Shown here: one piece after another, positions 44,134 through 53,884 of the stretch
How the letters are laid out: each line of letters begins with the position of its first letter
Numbering within the stretch: position 1 is the stretch's first letter
Source of the DNA: Cytophagaceae bacterium
GTDB taxonomy: Bacteria; Bacteroidota; Bacteroidia; Cytophagales; Cyclobacteriaceae
Reading direction: 5' to 3'
DNA length: 64,000 nucleotides
NCBI GenBank assembly: GCA_006969745.1
Contig: CP030886.1
Location: forward strand, 1,771,234-1,835,233
Notes under the pieces: model-generated
What the model was told of the DNA's origin: nothing
Database searches by the model: none
The model's input: only the letters and a program-made list of their open reading frames with translations
Made by a program: the position numbers and the translations under genes

Positions 44134-44328
44134 CTAAATCAAAGCCATAAATGCAGAAATAAGAAGAATGATTATGATTATCGTGATAATCAATGAAATG
44201 ATCGCAATCTTTAAATTCTTAACTCTTTCAGCACGATAGTATTCCAGATACTTTCGACTTAATTCTCTTTTTTCCTTTTCTGATAAGTATGACTTTAAAA
44301 CGATTTTAGAGTTTTTCCCTATTGGCAT
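44134..44328 (-). CDS. Small tail-anchored-like protein (hypothetical)
   Basis: 64 residues: a basic, helical N-terminal half (SEKEKRELSRKYLEYYRAER) and one strongly hydrophobic C-terminal helix (IAIISLIITIIIIILLISAF). Not recognised. The architecture mirrors the 95-residue protein at 34501-34788, although I cannot claim homology. It stands between the FG-GAP terminator and hemH. Confidence 0.45.
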   Translation of the reverse strand: MPIGKNSKIVLKSYLSEKEKRELSRKYLEYYRAERVKNLKIAIISLIITIIIIILLISAFMALI

Positions 44329-44442
44329 TTTAAGGACCTCATTTTCTGACAGCCGCTTCCTTTATATCAAACTTCTAAGAAATTTGATTCTTTTATTCAT
44401 GTCAGCAATATGGCCGGCACCTCCCATCATAGCTTTGCGGGA

Positions 44443-45456
44443 TTATCTTTCAATCATTTCTTTCAAACACTCTACCCACTTGTCTTCTGCATTCAGACTC
44501 GGAACCAGATCCCATTTTTCACCCCCGGCTTCTAAAAATTCATCGCGATATTCTTGCCCTACCTCAATGGTGGTTTCCAAACAATCTGAAACAAATGCCG
44601 GCGAAAAGACAAGCACTTTCTTCTTTCCATTTTTTGCCAAAGCCTTAAGTGTATCTTCCGTATAAGGCTGCACCCACGGATCTTTGCCTAAGCGGGATTG
44701 AAAACAAACAGTGTAGTCTTCTTTGTTGATTTTGAGCTTCTTTGCGACCAGACGGGTAGTTTCAAAACATTGAGCGCGATAGCAGTAGCGATTGTGTTCG
44801 TTTAATGTAGAACAACACTTTCCCAGCTGACAATAGTCTCCGTATGAACCTTTCCGAATTTGTCTCTCAGGTAAACCATGATAGCTAAAAAGGAAATGGT
44901 CATACGTGTCCTTTTCCATAAACTTCTTGCCTTGATCACATATGGTGTCAATGAAAAGCTCCTCCTCCAGAAACTGTGAGGTGAACTTGATGTCCGGAAT
45001 GACCTGCCAGTCTTTGGTGATTTCCATAACCCTGTCAATCACTGAACCAGTTGTCGCCGAAGCATATTGCGGGAATAATGGAATCACATGTAATGTAGCC
45101 ACCTCCTCTTTCTGAAACTCTTTCAAAACTGACGTGAGTGAAGGGCTTTGGTATCTCATGGCAAACTTTACCGAATAATCCTTGGAGAGCTTTTGGGCTA
45201 AGAGCCCTGTAATATCCTCTGTATAGTACTTTAATGGTGAGCCTCTTTCGTCCCATAGCTTGCGATACTCTGCTGCTGACTTTGGCGCCCTGAAAGGTGC
45301 GATAATTCCATTTACCAGAAGAAATCTTGGAAAAGCTGGAATATCAATGACACGTTTGTCCATTAAAAATTCTCGCAAGTATTTTCTTACGTCAGAAACA
45401 TCTGTTGAATCCGGAGTGCCCAGATTTACCAATAAAATTCCCTTCTTTTTTGTCAT
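44443..45456 (-). CDS. hemH: Ferrochelatase
   Basis: Inserts Fe2+ into protoporphyrin IX (or coproporphyrin III) in haem synthesis. 337 residues. Family motifs: the start KKGILLVNLGTPDS, catalytic His193 in FSYHGLPERQ and Glu294 in SDCLETTIEVG. Between the His motif and the TTRL helix there are five cysteines (C209, C214, C215, C225, C230; CQLGKCCSTLNEHNRYCYRA), a pattern that could hold an Fe-S cluster as reported in some bacterial ferrochelatases. It lies 6 bp downstream of the VTT-domain gene on the same strand. Confidence 0.95.
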   Translation of the reverse strand: MTKKKGILLVNLGTPDSTDVSDVRKYLREFLMDKRVIDIPAFPRFLLVNGIIAPFRAPKSAAEYRKLWDERGSPLKYYTEDITGLLAQKLSKDYSVKFAMRYQSPSLTSVLKEFQKEEVATLHVIPLFPQYASATTGSVIDRVMEITKDWQVIPDIKFTSQFLEEELFIDTICDQGKKFMEKDTYDHFLFSYHGLPERQIRKGSYGDYCQLGKCCSTLNEHNRYCYRAQCFETTRLVAKKLKINKEDYTVCFQSRLGKDPWVQPYTEDTLKALAKNGKKKVLVFSPAFVSDCLETTIEVGQEYRDEFLEAGGEKWDLVPSLNAEDKWVECLKEMIER

Positions 45457-45462
45457 CTGATC

Positions 45463-46053
45463 TTAGAAGATGTTGGCTTCCCAAATTACAATGCCATACG
45501 CCAGAAAGCGCAAGAATCTGAAAAGAGAGAACCATAGGTATTTTTTAAATGAATAATGCACTGACCCAACCAGCATAGCTATGCCTGAGAATGGCAAAGG
45601 TGTCAATGCCGCTACTACGACCAAAAATCCACCATAATTGTTCAAATGCTTCTCAAACTTTCCAAACACTCGATATTTCATGATGCGATAAAACCGAGTA
45701 TTCTTTAAATAAGCTCCGATACCAAAACCAATAATCCCCGCTGCATAAGAGATAGCGGAAAGTGCAATCACATTATTTATGTAAGCCATGAGAAGCTCAT
45801 TCCTGAGCGACCAAATCATGAAAAATTCCGGAGGAATGATACCAAAGATTACTTCTGAAGCCAGAAAGATGAAATAGACAACCGTAGGTTGATCATAAAC
45901 AGGTCCAAGAACAGTTTCCAGACTAAAGTCATAATTTTTTCTCAGATATATAAATCCAATAACAATAACGGCCAGCCATAAAAACCCTCTTAGAAGATTT
46001 CGAATCAGAAATCTTCTGCGATCAGGTAATTCACTGTGATTCATCTTGGGCAT
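45463..46053 (-). CDS. VTT/DedA-like membrane protein
   Basis: 196 residues with several hydrophobic helices. The central part resembles the VTT (SNARE-associated/DedA) fold: SEVIFGIIPPEFFMIWSL, a glycine-rich AAGIIGFGIGAYLKN, and the re-entrant-loop-like FLVVVAALTPLPFSGIAMLV. Related proteins act as lipid scramblases or transporters. It sits between the 46082 hypothetical gene and hemH with very short gaps (28 and 6 bp), suggesting one transcript. Confidence 0.65.
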   Translation of the reverse strand: MPKMNHSELPDRRRFLIRNLLRGFLWLAVIVIGFIYLRKNYDFSLETVLGPVYDQPTVVYFIFLASEVIFGIIPPEFFMIWSLRNELLMAYINNVIALSAISYAAGIIGFGIGAYLKNTRFYRIMKYRVFGKFEKHLNNYGGFLVVVAALTPLPFSGIAMLVGSVHYSFKKYLWFSLFRFLRFLAYGIVIWEANIF

Positions 46054-46081
46054 TGTTCAATGCTAAACTGGAAATGCGAAA

Positions 46082-46717
46082 CTATTGTTCCTCCGGTTTA
46101 GTTTCCGGCTCTTTTTTTTGCTTAGGTTTTGAAAAAGACACTTTCCAGTATGGGTCTTCCAACTCTGTATACCTTCCATAAAATTGGGTGAGCATAATTT
46201 TAACAGCATAATTGAGCCTATTCTGAGCATCCTGAAAGTAATCTATTCTATTCTTTGGATGGTAGATGAAAAATTTGATGATTGGAAATGCACATGTGCG
46301 AAAATCTCCTAATATTTTCTTTACATCGGCTTTTTCCTTTTCCAATGCTTTCATTGCCTTACCACAACAATTACCTATACCTCTTACCAGAGGAATATAT
46401 ATTTGGTTCGACGGTTTTTTGGCTTCCTCCATCTCCGTGCAAGCTTCATCGCAAAATGCCTGAAGAATTCTCAACGATGGAATACTCATGGATGCCTCTG
46501 TGAAAACATCCGGTTGCCATAAAATCTCTCTAAAAGTGAACAAAGATGGTAGCAGCTCTGTATCGTACGAATCATCGTCTTTCAGCGCCAGCATGGTTTC
46601 TGTTGTAATGGAGTCAATCCTTACGTTTCCGGCACATAGTGAATACGACCAACCTTCCTCCTTGGTGTTGACCATTTTCAAAAAATTCCATATTTCGTTT
46701 AGCGCTATCTTCATCAC
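46082..46717 (-). CDS. Uncharacterised cytoplasmic protein with scattered cysteines
   Basis: 211 residues, no signal peptide or membrane helix, not recognised. Predominantly helical in appearance. Cysteines occur in SLCAGN, FCDEACTEM, GNCCGKAM and RTCAFP (six in all). The tail is charged and proline-containing (KQKKEPETKPEEQ). First gene of the probable 46082-VTT-hemH run and divergent from recJ. The haem-synthesis neighbour and cysteines make a redox or metal role possible, but that is speculation. Confidence 0.6.
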   Translation of the reverse strand: MMKIALNEIWNFLKMVNTKEEGWSYSLCAGNVRIDSITTETMLALKDDDSYDTELLPSLFTFREILWQPDVFTEASMSIPSLRILQAFCDEACTEMEEAKKPSNQIYIPLVRGIGNCCGKAMKALEKEKADVKKILGDFRTCAFPIIKFFIYHPKNRIDYFQDAQNRLNYAVKIMLTQFYGRYTELEDPYWKVSFSKPKQKKEPETKPEEQ

Positions 46718-46770
46718 AATCTCTTAGCGCTCACAAAATAAACATTCAGTATCATATAGTGCAATATCAA

Positions 46771-46778
46771 TCATTTTG
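46771..46778 (+). promoter_or_regulatory. Possible -7 box for recJ
   Basis: TCATTTTG matches TAnnTTTG at 7 of 8 positions, 25 bp before the GTG at 46804. It lies downstream of the earlier in-frame GTG at 46759 and so favours the shorter RecJ. Confidence 0.35.
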
Positions 46779-46803
46779 CATCTCAATTTTATATCTTCAA
46801 CCC

Positions 46804-48501
46804 GTGGAAAAAAGATGGGTATATAAAGACGAACCAGACAATGAAATTGTTGAAAAGCTGAGCAAAGAAATCAACATCAGCACGTATCTGTCCAAGATTC
46901 TAGTGCAACGAGGGGTCAGCACCTTTGATGAAGCAAAAGAGTTTTTCAGACCATCACTATCCAAACTGCATGATCCGTTTCTTATGCTCAATATGGATCG
47001 GGCCGTCAATCGTTTGACAGATGCGGTATTTAACAAAGAAAAAATCCTGATATACGGTGATTATGATGTAGATGGTACGACTTCAGTTAGTCTTATATAC
47101 CTGTTTTTGAAACAATTCTCGGATAACATTGAATTCTACATTCCGGATCGTTACACAGAAGGATACGGAATCTCTGAGAAGGGGATCAATCATGCAATAG
47201 ACAAGCAATTTCAGCTGATCATCGCGCTTGATTGCGGAATCAGAGCTGTAGACAGAGCTAAACAAGCAAAAGATGCGGACATAGATCTTATCATCTGTGA
47301 CCATCACATACCGGGAAAAGAACTTCCAGATGCGTTTGCGATTTTAGATCCCAAGCAAAAAAATTGTAAATACCCATATAAGGAACTCTCCGGCTGTGGA
47401 GTTGGCTTCAAATTGTTAGAAGGGTTTTGCCAACAAAATACGATTGAAAAAGAAATTCTATTTGAGCTTCTTGATCTGGTTGCAGTTAGTATTGGATGCG
47501 ACATTGTTCCTATAGTAGACGAAAACCGTATCCTTGCATACTATGGTTTGAAGAAGCTTAACCAAGCTCCATCAGCAGGTTTGAAATCCCTAATTGAGAT
47601 TAGTGGAAAGAAAAATCAGTTTTCAATTACCGACGTTGTATTCTCTATCGGCCCACGAATAAATGCTGCCGGTAGGCTTACACATGCCACAGAGTCCGTC
47701 AATTTGCTGATAGGTGATTCTACACAAACAGACACATTTGCTGATAATCTGAATGATCGCAATAAGGAACGTCGTGAGTTTGATCAGACTATAACAGAAG
47801 AAGCTTTGGAGATGATTTCCAATCTTAATTCCAACAAAAAATCAACTGTTTTATTTAAAGAAGACTGGCATAAAGGAGTCATCGGTATTGTCGCATCAAG
47901 ATGTATTGAGCATTATCACAGACCAACCATAATTCTCACAGAGTCTAAAGGGAAAGCAACCGGATCCGCCCGATCTGTAGATGGATTTGATGTGCATGAA
48001 GCTATCTCCGAATGCGCCGATCTACTCGAGCAGTTTGGAGGGCACACTCACGCTGCAGGGCTTACCCTCCCAATTGAAAATGTAGGTGCCTTTATTGAAA
48101 AATTTGAAGAAGTGGTAGGTTCCAGAATACTACCTGAGCAGCTCATACCCAAGGTTGAAATTGATACTGACTTGCCTCTTAATGAAGTTAATTTTAAAAC
48201 CTATAACATAATGAGCCAGATGGCACCATTTGGTCCTCAGAACATGTCTCCGGTCTTTGGCACAAAAAATGTAATTGTGGATACCATTCCAAAAGTGATC
48301 AAAGACAAACACATCAAAGGATTTGTGCATGCACAAAACAGCACCAAACTTTTCGAGTTTATTGGATTTGGAATGGCCGATAAAATGGATCTTATCAAAG
48401 TGGGGGAACCGTTTCATATTGCCTATCACCTGGAAGAAAATAATTACTTAGGGAATAAGTCACTCATTCTTAATCTCAAGGATGTAAAAATTGATGCATA
48501 A
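46804..48501 (+). CDS. recJ: Single-stranded-DNA-specific exonuclease RecJ
   Basis: A 5'-3' exonuclease in recombination and mismatch repair. 565 residues from a GTG start giving [10 protein letters not shown], the usual Bacteroidota N-terminus; the frame is open to another GTG at 46759, judged too early. DHH phosphoesterase motifs: DYDVDGTTS (Asp86, 88, 90), LDCGIRA, and DHH itself at Asp166-His167-His168 (ICDHHIPG). DHHA1 motif GGHTHAAGL and an OB-fold-like C-terminus follow. It is 14 bp upstream of lptB; this recJ-lptB-GH3 run is probably one transcript. Confidence 0.96.
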   Translation: MEKRWVYKDEPDNEIVEKLSKEINISTYLSKILVQRGVSTFDEAKEFFRPSLSKLHDPFLMLNMDRAVNRLTDAVFNKEKILIYGDYDVDGTTSVSLIYLFLKQFSDNIEFYIPDRYTEGYGISEKGINHAIDKQFQLIIALDCGIRAVDRAKQAKDADIDLIICDHHIPGKELPDAFAILDPKQKNCKYPYKELSGCGVGFKLLEGFCQQNTIEKEILFELLDLVAVSIGCDIVPIVDENRILAYYGLKKLNQAPSAGLKSLIEISGKKNQFSITDVVFSIGPRINAAGRLTHATESVNLLIGDSTQTDTFADNLNDRNKERREFDQTITEEALEMISNLNSNKKSTVLFKEDWHKGVIGIVASRCIEHYHRPTIILTESKGKATGSARSVDGFDVHEAISECADLLEQFGGHTHAAGLTLPIENVGAFIEKFEEVVGSRILPEQLIPKVEIDTDLPLNEVNFKTYNIMSQMAPFGPQNMSPVFGTKNVIVDTIPKVIKDKHIKGFVHAQNSTKLFEFIGFGMADKMDLIKVGEPFHIAYHLEENNYLGNKSLILNLKDVKIDA

Positions 48502-48515
48502 ATTGCAGTTCTTTT

Positions 48516-49247
48516 ATGGAATTACGCGCAGAACATCTCATTAAAAAATACAAAAAGAGAAAGGTTGTAAACGACATTTCTGTCACTGTGAAAACGGGCG
48601 AAATCGTAGGGCTTTTAGGTCCAAACGGTGCCGGAAAGACCACTTCCTTCTACATGATTGTAGGTTTAATCAAACCGAATGAAGGTCATATTTTTCTTGA
48701 TGAAGAAGATATAACGGAGCTTCCAATGTATCAGCGTGCCAAGAAAGGAATTGGGTATCTGGCGCAAGAAGCATCGGTGTTCAGAAAACTTAGCGTTGAG
48801 GATAATATCCTTGCAGTACTTGAGATGACCAAACTTAGCAAGCAGGAACAAAAAGAAAAATGTGAAAGTCTGCTGGAGGAATTTAGCTTAACACACGTGC
48901 GTAAGAATCTTGGTCAGGTACTCTCTGGTGGAGAGCGAAGAAGAACGGAAATAGCGAGAGCACTTGCAGTAGATCCAAGCTTTGTTCTATTGGATGAGCC
49001 ATTTGCAGGTGTAGATCCTATTGCTGTTGAAGAAATTCAAACCATAGTAGCCCAGCTGAAAAATAAGAACATTGGAATTCTGATAACCGATCATAACGTG
49101 AATGAAACACTTTCAATCACCGATCGAGCTTACCTAATGTTTGAAGGTAGGCTCTTGAAAGCGGGCACAGCAGAAGAACTTGCCAATGATGAACAGGTAA
49201 GAAAAGTTTATCTTGGTAAACACTTCGAGCTAAAAAGGAAAATATAA
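48516..49247 (+). CDS. lptB: LPS export ABC transporter ATP-binding protein LptB
   Basis: ATPase that powers lipopolysaccharide extraction from the inner membrane with LptF/LptG. 243 residues: Walker [10 protein letters not shown] (residues 35-43), Q-loop in [18 protein letters not shown], signature [15 protein letters not shown], Walker [14 protein letters not shown] and switch His in ITDHNV. The Q-loop and FAGVDP wording are diagnostic of LptB rather than generic ABC ATPases. The other Lpt genes are not in the window. Gap to the GH3-like gene is 3 bp. Confidence 0.96.
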   Translation: MELRAEHLIKKYKKRKVVNDISVTVKTGEIVGLLGPNGAGKTTSFYMIVGLIKPNEGHIFLDEEDITELPMYQRAKKGIGYLAQEASVFRKLSVEDNILAVLEMTKLSKQEQKEKCESLLEEFSLTHVRKNLGQVLSGGERRRTEIARALAVDPSFVLLDEPFAGVDPIAVEEIQTIVAQLKNKNIGILITDHNVNETLSITDRAYLMFEGRLLKAGTAEELANDEQVRKVYLGKHFELKRKI

Positions 49248-49250
49248 TCC

Positions 49251-50777
49251 ATGGAATTGTTTAACTCCATATTGTCATGGGTGATGAAGAAGCGCATTCA
49301 TCAAATCGAGTTATTCATGAAATATCCTCATGAGGTTCAAAATGAACTTTTGGAGGACATGGTCAAAAAAGCTTCCAAAACCGAATACGGAAAGGAATAT
49401 GGTTTTGGCACGATTGAGAACTATGACCATTTTAAGAACAAGGTACCAATTGTAAGTTACGAAGACCTCTTCCCATACATTGAGCGGCTCATGCGAGGGG
49501 AGCAAAACATTCTCTGGCCGTCCGAAATTCGTTGGTTTGCCAAGTCCTCTGGTACCACAAATGCACGAAGTAAGTTTATTCCGGTATCCCAAGAGGCATT
49601 GGACGATTGTCACTACAAAGGAGGCAAAGACCTTCTTAGTATTTACTTTAATAATTATCCGGAGGCAAAAATGTTTGCCGGTAAGGGGTTGGTTATTGGT
49701 GGCAGTCACCAAATCAATCAGTTTGATGAGAACTCAAATTCCTACTATGGTGACGTTTCTGCCGTACTACTTAAAAATCTCCCCTGGTGGGCTCAGATGG
49801 TGCGTACCCCAAGCCTGGACATTGCGCTCATGGATGAGTGGGAGGAGAAAATTGACAAAATGGTAGATATTACCTCCAACGAAAATGTGACCAATATCTC
49901 AGGTGTTCCTACCTGGATGATTGTGCTCATAGAAAAAATGCTGGAAAAAAACAATGCCAAAAACATTCTGGAAATATGGCCAAACCTTGAGGTGTTTTTC
50001 CATGGTGCAGTTTCATTTACACCTTATGAAGAACTCTTTAAAAAGCTAATTCCATCTCCGAATATGCGGTATATGGAAACCTACAATGCATCAGAAGGGT
50101 TTTTTGGTATAACCGATCAGACAGATAGTAAGGAGATGCTCTTGATGCTCGACTATGGTATTTTCTATGAATTTATTCCATTTAATGAACTAGATAGCAA
50201 CAATCCCAAAACACTTACTCTCGACGAGGTTGAGGTTGGAAAAAACTATGCAATCTTGATCACAACCAATGCCGGATTGTGGAGATATAAGATTGGAGAT
50301 ACAGTTACGTTCACGAGTATTGAGCCATTCAGAATCAAAATATCAGGTCGTACCAAGCATTACATAAATGCATTTGGTGAAGAGCTGATCATTGATAATG
50401 CAGAAGTAGCTATAGCGGAAGCTTGCAAAAAGACGGATGCAACGATTGACAATTTTACAGCTGGCCCCATGTATTTGGGAGAAGGCAACAAAGGTGGGCA
50501 TGAGTGGATCATTGAGTTTACCAATGAACCAAATGATCTGGAGAGGTTTACTAAACTTCTTGATGAGAAGTTAAGGGAGATAAACTCAGATTATGATGCC
50601 AAGCGATACAAGGACATTGCGCTCCAGCAACCTCTTGTTCACCTTGTTCCTCAACATACTTTTTATAATTGGATGAAATCACGAGGGAAGCTTGGAGGTC
50701 AGCATAAAGTGCCTCGACTTGCAAACAACCGTGAATATTTGGATCAGCTTTTGGATTTCAAAAGCCATACATCATAA
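49251..50777 (+). CDS. GH3 family protein (acyl-adenylate-forming, auxin-responsive-promoter type)
   Basis: 508 residues resembling plant GH3 acyl-acid-amido synthetases. The N-terminal AMP/ATP-binding motif is WFAKSSGTTNARSKFIPVS, with YNASEGFFGI and GLWRYKIGDTVTF as later nucleotide-binding motifs and TKHYINAFGEEL near the hinge to the C-terminal subdomain. It begins 3 bp after lptB, so it is probably co-expressed with an LPS export ATPase. GH3-like genes are common in Bacteroidota but their substrate is not established; carboxylate adenylation is inferred from the fold. Confidence 0.85.
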   Translation: MELFNSILSWVMKKRIHQIELFMKYPHEVQNELLEDMVKKASKTEYGKEYGFGTIENYDHFKNKVPIVSYEDLFPYIERLMRGEQNILWPSEIRWFAKSSGTTNARSKFIPVSQEALDDCHYKGGKDLLSIYFNNYPEAKMFAGKGLVIGGSHQINQFDENSNSYYGDVSAVLLKNLPWWAQMVRTPSLDIALMDEWEEKIDKMVDITSNENVTNISGVPTWMIVLIEKMLEKNNAKNILEIWPNLEVFFHGAVSFTPYEELFKKLIPSPNMRYMETYNASEGFFGITDQTDSKEMLLMLDYGIFYEFIPFNELDSNNPKTLTLDEVEVGKNYAILITTNAGLWRYKIGDTVTFTSIEPFRIKISGRTKHYINAFGEELIIDNAEVAIAEACKKTDATIDNFTAGPMYLGEGNKGGHEWIIEFTNEPNDLERFTKLLDEKLREINSDYDAKRYKDIALQQPLVHLVPQHTFYNWMKSRGKLGGQHKVPRLANNREYLDQLLDFKSHTS

Positions 50778-50880
50778 AATCAACACATTTACATTTTCGT
50801 GCCTAAACCTGCTTGCCTACCTTTACGTAAGTCAAGCACAGTTTTAAACAAATTGAAAAGCACGTAGTTAAACCTCATTC

Positions 50881-51174
50881 ATGCGAAATATTTTCCTTAT
50901 TCGATTTCTGGCATTCATACTAAGCGCTGCTATGGTGTGCGAAGTTGCCGAAATCGTAGAAAATGTAGACGCCATTTCTGCAGAAGTAGACTCAGAAATG
51001 GAGCATGAAGAAAGTAAGGAGAAGGAAAAAGAAAAGACTACAAGTGGCTTTGAATCTGTAGAACTAGCTGGAAAATCAATACTTGGCAAAAGCATGCTCG
51101 CTATGCACCGAGACCGATTATGGAATACGCCGTTTATTGATTATCAAACGCCCCCACCAAAGTTGAGTAAGTAG
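50881..51174 (+). CDS. Small exported charged protein (hypothetical)
   Basis: 97 residues: a hydrophobic N-terminus (IFLIRFLAFILSAAMVCEVA) likely to be a signal peptide or anchor, then an extremely acidic/basic low-complexity stretch (SEMEHEESKEKEKEKTTSGF) and a Pro-rich end. Not recognised. It lies between the GH3-like gene and the SulP transporter, 48 bp upstream of the latter. Expression is uncertain. Confidence 0.5.
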   Translation: MRNIFLIRFLAFILSAAMVCEVAEIVENVDAISAEVDSEMEHEESKEKEKEKTTSGFESVELAGKSILGKSMLAMHRDRLWNTPFIDYQTPPPKLSK

Positions 51175-51222
51175 TTAAAAACAGATTTTTAAACTTATTT
51201 ACTCAACTCAACTTTATATTTC

Positions 51223-52809
51223 ATGGACTCTAATAAAATAGGTCTTTTTAGCAATTTCAAGTCAGACCTTTCAGCAAGTTTAGTCGTCTTTTTAGTCGCT
51301 GTACCGCTTTGTTTAGGTATAGCCCTAGCTTCCGGTGCTCCACTATTTGCAGGAATCATCTCCGGTATTATTGGTGGTATTGTGGTAGGATTAATCAGTG
51401 GTTCTGCGGTCGGTGTAAGTGGCCCGGCAGCCGGACTCGCAGTTATTGTTCTAGCCGGTATACAAGACCTGGAATCATTCCCCATTTTTCTTGCAGCTGT
51501 TGTTGTCAGCGGGGTTATTCAAATAATCCTTGGGTTTGCACGTGCAGGAATCATTGGCTATTATTTTCCATCTTCCGTGATCAAGGGAATGCTCTCAGCC
51601 ATCGGTATCATTATTTTTCTGAAGCAGATACCGCATGCTGTTGGATATGATGCCGATCCGGAAGGCGATTTGGAGTTTTTTCAGCCCGATGGTGAAAACA
51701 CATTCTCCGAATTATTCAAAATGATGGATTTCGTTCAGCAAGGAGCGCTGATCATTTTTATAATTTCTATGGTTATTCTCATTTTATGGGAGAGGCCATT
51801 TATGAAACGAATCAAGTTATTTCAGATCGTACAAGGGCCGTTGATTGTTGTGACAGCAGGTATCATTATTAATCTCATGTTTAAAGGCTCTTCACTATAC
51901 ATTGATGAGACGCACATGGTAAGCCTTCCTGTTGCCGCCACTTTTGGTGAGTTTGTCAATCAATTTACTTTCTTTGACCCGGCAGCAATTTTTCGAAAAG
52001 ACGTATTGATACTTGGTGCTACAATAGCAGTGGTAGGCTCTTTGGAGACATTGTTATGCGTAGAAGCAACTGATAAGCTTGATCCTCATAAACGTATTAC
52101 TCCTACCAATAGAGAGCTAATCGCTCAAGGAACAGGAAACATTTTCTCCGGTATGATTGGAGGTTTGCCTATTACTCAGGTAATTGTACGTAGTTCAGCG
52201 AATATTCAGTCAGGGGGGCGAACGAAACTATCGGCAGTATTTCATGGTGTATTACTGCTTATTTCAGCAATATTTATTCCAAATGTATTGAACTTGATTC
52301 CTCTATCGAGTTTAGCTGCCATACTGATTGTGGTTGGATATAAGCTAGCCAAACCATCTTTGTTTAAGCAAATGTATAATGCCGGAAGGTCAGAATTCAT
52401 TCCGTACATGGTGACAATACTAGGAATTATATTTACCGACCTTTTGATAGGAATACTAATGGGTCTCACGGTTGGTATTTTTCAGATACTTTACAACAAT
52501 TTCAGAAAGCCATACGTGGTGCAGACTATCAATGAGGAAGGTGGTACCAAGTTAAAATTGGAACTTTCAGAGAATTTGACTTTTCTGAACAAGGCAAGTA
52601 TTATAGAGACCATTTCTCACATTCCTGATGAAACGGATATATTCATTGATGCTACTCGATCTCACTTTATCCATCCAGATATAATAGAAATTTTGGAGGA
52701 CTTCAAGAAGAATGCCGAATACAGAGGAATTAACCTTGAGATAATTGGATTAGATAAGGAACACGACAATCCAATGAAAGAACTAAAAAAGGTAACAAAG
52801 GAAATTTAA
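51223..52809 (+). CDS. SulP family anion transporter
   Basis: 528 residues with 10-14 hydrophobic segments and the SulP N-terminal signature FKSDLSASLVVFLVAVPLCL. Other conserved parts are GPAAGLAVIVLAGI, GLPITQVIVRSSANIQSGGRTK and a shortened STAS-like C-terminal domain (about 435-528). Members move sulfate, bicarbonate or related anions; the substrate cannot be read from this sequence, and no carbonic anhydrase or sulfate-assimilation gene adjoins it. A strong terminator follows at 52814-52843. Confidence 0.88.
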   Translation: MDSNKIGLFSNFKSDLSASLVVFLVAVPLCLGIALASGAPLFAGIISGIIGGIVVGLISGSAVGVSGPAAGLAVIVLAGIQDLESFPIFLAAVVVSGVIQIILGFARAGIIGYYFPSSVIKGMLSAIGIIIFLKQIPHAVGYDADPEGDLEFFQPDGENTFSELFKMMDFVQQGALIIFIISMVILILWERPFMKRIKLFQIVQGPLIVVTAGIIINLMFKGSSLYIDETHMVSLPVAATFGEFVNQFTFFDPAAIFRKDVLILGATIAVVGSLETLLCVEATDKLDPHKRITPTNRELIAQGTGNIFSGMIGGLPITQVIVRSSANIQSGGRTKLSAVFHGVLLLISAIFIPNVLNLIPLSSLAAILIVVGYKLAKPSLFKQMYNAGRSEFIPYMVTILGIIFTDLLIGILMGLTVGIFQILYNNFRKPYVVQTINEEGGTKLKLELSENLTFLNKASIIETISHIPDETDIFIDATRSHFIHPDIIEILEDFKKNAEYRGINLEIIGLDKEHDNPMKELKKVTKEI

Positions 52810-52813
52810 ATTG

Positions 52814-52843
52814 AAAGGCCTTCAGAAATGAAGGCCTTTTTTT
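52814..52843 (+). terminator. Intrinsic terminator between sulP and rluD
   Basis: A 10-bp perfect stem AAAGGCCTTC/GAAGGCCTTT with a 6-nt loop and a T7 run (52837-52843). It overlaps the rluD stop codon (52842-52844) and may work for both convergent genes, although the T-tract is better on the plus strand. Confidence 0.9.
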
Positions 52844-53867
52844 ATTCTGTATGATCGATATAGCTTTTCCATTTATCCAAAACTGAGGAGAAATCCTCCG
52901 GAAGATCAGAGTCGACGAAGACTTCTTTTTTAGTAATTGGGTGAATAAACCCTAGTGTCTTGGCATGCAGTGCCTGTCTTGACATCATCTTGAAACAGTT
53001 TTGAACAAATTGTTTGTACTTTGTAAACACCGTTCCTTTAATTATTTCACTTCCACCATACGTAGTATCATTGAAAAGTGGGTGACCTACAAATCGCATG
53101 TGTGCACGTATTTGATGTGTTCTTCCTGTTTCAAGGTTGCATTTGACGAGGGATACATATCTGAGATCTTCCAAAACCTCATAATGAGTAACTGCGCGTT
53201 TGCCAAAATCTCCATCCGGAAAGGCTCTGGTTATTCTTCTGTCTTTTAAGCTTCTTCCCACATTCACATCAATTGTGCCCGAAGTTTCCTCCGGTACACC
53301 CCATACCAGTGCATAGTATGTTCGCTCTATTGAATGATCAAAGAATTGTTTAGCCAAGCCAGTCATGGCCTTCTCAGTCTTAGCAATTACCAGCAACCCT
53401 GATGTATCCTTATCTATACGATGCACCAAGCCAGGGCGTCCATCATTACCTTTCATTTCCGGCAAATTCTTAAAATGAAATGCAAGTCCATTTACCAAAG
53501 TACCAGACCAATTTTGATAAGCAGGGTGCACCACCATACCGGCAGGCTTGTTTACGACCATCAGGTGATCGTCTTCCAGAACTATATTAAGCGGAATATC
53601 CTCCGGAACCAACTCTTCATCTCTTGGTGGTTCAGGTAGCATTACTGAAATTTCGTCTTCAGGATGCACTTTATAGTTTGGCTTCACATCATTCCCATTC
53701 ACTTTGACAAAACCCTCCTTTATCCCTGCCTGCACTTTGTTGCGCGTCACATTTGGAAGTCGATCCATTAAAAATTTATCTATACGCAGCAACTCTTGTC
53801 CAGCATCCACTTTGATATAATGATGCTCATATAAGTCTTCTTCATTTTCGTTCACTTCATCGGTCAT
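52842..53867 (-). CDS. rluD: RluD-like 23S rRNA pseudouridine synthase (RluA family)
   Basis: 341 residues: an N-terminal S4 RNA-binding domain (about 15-80, LRIDKFLMDRLPNVTRNKVQ) and a PseudoU-synthase-2 catalytic domain. The catalytic Asp152 is in GLVHRIDKDTSGLLV. Other family blocks are VVNKPAGMVVHP and CNLETGRTHQIRAHM. The S4 domain and length point to RluD rather than RluA; exact target sites are inferred. It diverges from the next gene with only 17 bp between start codons. Confidence 0.9.
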   Translation of the reverse strand: MTDEVNENEEDLYEHHYIKVDAGQELLRIDKFLMDRLPNVTRNKVQAGIKEGFVKVNGNDVKPNYKVHPEDEISVMLPEPPRDEELVPEDIPLNIVLEDDHLMVVNKPAGMVVHPAYQNWSGTLVNGLAFHFKNLPEMKGNDGRPGLVHRIDKDTSGLLVIAKTEKAMTGLAKQFFDHSIERTYYALVWGVPEETSGTIDVNVGRSLKDRRITRAFPDGDFGKRAVTHYEVLEDLRYVSLVKCNLETGRTHQIRAHMRFVGHPLFNDTTYGGSEIIKGTVFTKYKQFVQNCFKMMSRQALHAKTLGFIHPITKKEVFVDSDLPEDFSSVLDKWKSYIDHTE

Positions 53868-53884
53868 GGCTGTAAATTTAAGCG

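Noticed and set aside
44384..44665. Plus-strand frame with an exact TAGCTTTG box at 44430-44437
   Set aside because: The frame overlaps hemH antisense and its protein shows no family features; a single 8-mer box is weak evidence.
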